A DNA stretch of 22,319 nt from Clavulina sp. PMI_390 (Eukaryota; Basidiomycota; Agaricomycetes; Cantharellales; Hydnaceae): assembly GCA_015039315.1 (NCBI GenBank), contig WIDE01000212.1, positions 1 to 22,319 on the forward strand, given 5' to 3'. Shown in pieces: positions 19,509 to 22,319 of the stretch (position 1 is the stretch's first letter; each line of letters opens with the position of its first letter). The notes under the pieces were generated by a model. That model worked only from the letters and a program-made list of their open reading frames with translations, had not been told where the DNA came from and did no database searches. Made by a program: the position numbers and the translations under genes.

Positions 19509-22319
19509 ATGGCACCTCCAAAACGCATCTACTTCCGCAACAAACGCAAGCGTGATAAAGCTGACAATGGAAATACATCGTCCAAGAAAGTCCGTTGGAA
19601 CCAAGAAGACTGCGATTCTGAACCTGAGATCGAGGAAAACATCACTGAAGTCGAAGACAACGACAAGGATGAGGGAGATGAACGAGAGATCTGCCTGACT
19701 GTAACATGCCTGAAGTATGACTCACATCTATCTTGCCACGACATCTCCTAAACATGACGTAGCGGGAAACTGGGAGCTGCTTACTATTCTCCATCTACAT
19801 CGACACTCTACCTCGTGGAGGACACCGCGGAAAGCGCGCATTTCGATCTCGCCAAGATGCGTGAGTTCTCACATAGACACATATATACTGTATCCTATAG
19901 CTTATGAAACGCGTTACGCCGTGATATATGCAGTTCTTGAGCAAGCAAACCCTGACGTGGTATTCTCGCCCTCTCGAGCGGACGAAGACTTTCTTGCGTT
20001 TTGTCGCGAATCGAGTGAGCATAAAAGCACCTTCGCGTCACTGGATCTGATTATTCGATACAGCGGAAAAACTAGGCGGCAAGTTTCAGGTCCGACCACA
20101 TCGTGAGTTTATGCCAGGCAAAGGGAGGGACAAGATGCTGTCTCTGGCAATATTCGCTCGTGAAGACTTCGAAACCTCTACCTTTGTCGAAGATGACGCG
20201 GCGTCGATCTCTCACTCTGTCTCGGTAAACGCTTATAACTTCATGCGTCGCCAGCGAGCAGAGGCAGGTGACCCAACGTTGCTACGACACCATGCTCTTA
20301 TTCGCCTCGCCAATTACAGCAGCTCCGATATCCCCCTATGTGTAAGCATATTGATGTCTACGCGCCGACGACCCTTCTTAACATATTTGCTCCAGATGTC
20401 AGCCGTCGGCGCACTTCTTGATCACCTTGCTCGTGTGCAAGCCGTAGGGGATCTGGACCACGAAGGGATCGTGAGCCTCGATATTCAGAGGATTGAGATT
20501 CTTGCCTTGTTAGTGATTGTCCCTTCGTTGTGGCTTCTTACTTCTGATCAAAATCTCAATAGAGACCAGGTTATGCAAATCAATGCAGATGCATTATCGT
20601 ATGATCACTTATATGCTTTCACGAACGACGTCGCTGACCATCCTCCAGCTCTCTGCAGGTTTTTGACGATGAAAGCCATGCTTGTGAGCTTCATTCCCTT
20701 TCTCGCCCAATTCACCTCTCACTCTCGTCCAGCCATGCACTCCAACAGGTCAAAAGAAGGCCTTTCCCTCTTTGGTACGCCAGAGGCCATATAATCTCAA
20801 CCGTTCCTTTATATGACCCTGCTTCATCTAATAGGAATTCTTGACTTCACCAAAACGAACGCCGGTCGGACCCTTCTGCGCCAATGGTGCATTCGCCCGT
20901 TGTTGTCGATACCAGAGATCGAGGCTCGCCACGACGCGGTTGCTTGTTTCATTCGAGGGGAGAACACACCCATCACGGACGCTATGCATGGTCAACTGAA
21001 AGGGTTCAAAAACGCGCCTCGGGCGTTCACTCGTATCAAGTCGGGCAAGGGTGCCACGATCGAATGGCGGACGTTGGTGACGGTGAGTAGCGCCCAAGTG
21101 TATTTGCTTTCCCGGCTTGAGCATATCACTCTTACCATAACGATCTAGTTCGCATATCATGTGGCGATGCTGATGGAGGCCTTGAGTGATTTGTCGCATA
21201 CGCAGGATGTCCCTATCATTGAGAAGGTTCATTTCTATTCCACATCATTTCACCAGATTGAGCTGCTCATACAAGCTGCCCTCTTCTTTAGTTCCGTGAC
21301 TCTGTCGACTCTGTTCGCCTTCAGGAGATGGGTCGTCTCATCAACGAGAGGATCGACTGGGAGACCTCAGAGAATGAACGACGAACATGCATACGACATG
21401 GCATTGACGAGGAGCTCGACAAATTCAAGCACGCATATTATGGGCTCGATCAAGTACTATCACGCACTGCTCTCAAAATAAAGAAGGAGGTCCCTCCTGA
21501 CTCTGTGGAGTCGCTGAACGTCCTCTACTTCCCTCAACTAGGTGGGTAGAGAATAGTTGTACTTTCTTGTACTGATCCATTAATCTCACATACTCTAAAT
21601 GACAGGTTACCTCATCTGTGTCCCTCGCCCAGAAGAACTAAGCGATCCGGCTGACTTCATCGTCGTGGAGGGCTGGAACTGTCAAGTGAGTTTCCATCCC
21701 ATTGCCTCATTCAAAGTACTTATTGGTGTCGTTCTAGTTCTATACAGCGTCAGTAGCTCTTGGGTGCGCGGCCTTGACCTCTGAGCTCATCTTACACATG
21801 CCATAGGACGTCGATTTATTATAAGGACGAGCACATGTATGGTATGTATTGCTCTGACACCTGGATTGATGGCCTTCAGTTGCTGAGTTACCCAACACTT
21901 AGCCTTAGACGAGCATTTCGGCGACTTGCACACAATGATAGCTGGTAAGTTTATGCTACATCCCGAAACTGTTCATGAGTCGCTAACATTTTCTGACTGT
22001 AGCTCGGTTTGTGATTGTTCGGTATCTCCCTCTGCCACCAGGAGTTGATCTTTAGTATCAGAGAAATCGAGCTTTTGCATCAACTGGAACAAGAGGTGCT
22101 TCACTTTGAGCAGGATGTGAGGCAGGCATGCGACGTTGGTGCTGAACTTGACGTGTGAGTGCTTGGCTCACGGTCATTACTTCCCCCTCACTCTTGAGAC
22201 CTCTGATGCATTCGTTTCTAAAGCTTGCTGTCGTTCGCAACTGCATCGAGAGCGTACGAATACGTGCGGCCCAGGATGGTTGAGGAGAATATCCTTCATG
22301 TCAAGGCAGGAAGGTGAGC
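19509..22319 (+). CDS. MSH5: MSH5, meiotic MutS homologue, 3' end beyond the window, one frameshift
   Basis: MSH5 pairs with MSH4 and stabilises meiotic crossover intermediates. Exons: 19509-19714, 19763-19860, 19934-20341, 20396-20508, 20563-20598, 20649-20683, 20733-20774, 20835-21082, 21149-21226, 21292-21541, 21606-21685, 21738-21748 (11 nt), 21807-21841, 21903-21944, a very short exon at 22003, 22062-22154 and 22224-22313. After an acidic N-terminus come the connector (GKLGAAYYSPSTSTLYLV) and the core with SKEGLSLFGIL and GRTLLRQWCIRPLL. The lever and clamp follow (HFGDLH, IELLHQLEQEVL), then VRPRM up to VKAGR. The ATPase domain lies beyond the edge. In exon 3 the frame shifts at a run of five A (20067-20071); with four A it would continue as YSGKLGGKFQVRPHREF. 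The SKEGLSLFG context and lack of a mismatch-binding domain favour MSH5 over MSH4. Confidence 0.88.

Noticed and set aside
1..22319. tRNA or rRNA genes
   Set aside because: I looked for cloverleaf-like and conserved rRNA stretches and saw none; a dedicated scan would be needed to be certain.

Overview
The window looks like nuclear DNA of a filamentous basidiomycete, most likely an Agaricomycete. Genes are broken by many short GT-AG introns (mostly 48-120 nt). The gene content is typical of that group: a Plavaka-type DNA transposon, a NACHT-WD40 immune-type receptor, and a GDP-fucose O-fucosyltransferase-like (CigA-like) membrane protein. I cannot name the species.

Layout. (1) Positions 1-6488 are a complete-looking Plavaka (CACTA-related) transposon. 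It has terminal inverted repeats starting CATCAGGAAATTTGG at both ends, an intact five-exon transposase on the minus strand (240-3600), and a divergently transcribed, intact nine-exon gene of unknown function (3717-6116). One intron of that second gene holds a 159-bp non-autonomous element (5028-5186) with nearly the same termini. (2) Directly against the right end of the transposon lies the 3' part of a mitochondrial class-I release-factor-like (MTRFR/Rso55/Pth4-type) ribosome rescue gene (6489-7008). Its 5' part is missing and probably lies left of position 1, so the transposon appears to have split it. (3) 7228-9023, minus strand: an O-fucosyltransferase-like type II membrane protein with one single-base frameshift. 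(4) 9024-10262: no convincing gene.

(5) 10263-15876, minus strand: an eight-exon NLR-like protein of about 1722 aa. It has an N-terminal extension, a helical segment, a NACHT NTPase domain, and a WD40 propeller of 14 repeats, most of them near-identical 43-aa (129-bp) units. Its body is strikingly poor in CpG, whereas its first exons are CpG-normal. (6) 15877-19040: mostly unresolved sequence, with a CT-rich 10-bp tandem repeat and some coding-like but broken segments. (7) 19045-19480: a decayed partial copy of the fucosyltransferase-like gene and its upstream region. (8) 19509 to the window end: MSH5, the meiotic MutS homologue, truncated by the window edge. It has many small exons, at least one microexon, and one single-base frameshift in an A-run.

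The parts do not form one pathway. The window reads as an accessory-rich stretch (transposon, NLR, duplicated and decayed glycosyltransferase) set between two conserved housekeeping or meiotic genes. All coordinates, splice sites and CpG counts were worked out by eye; family assignments rest on recognised motifs, not on database searches.
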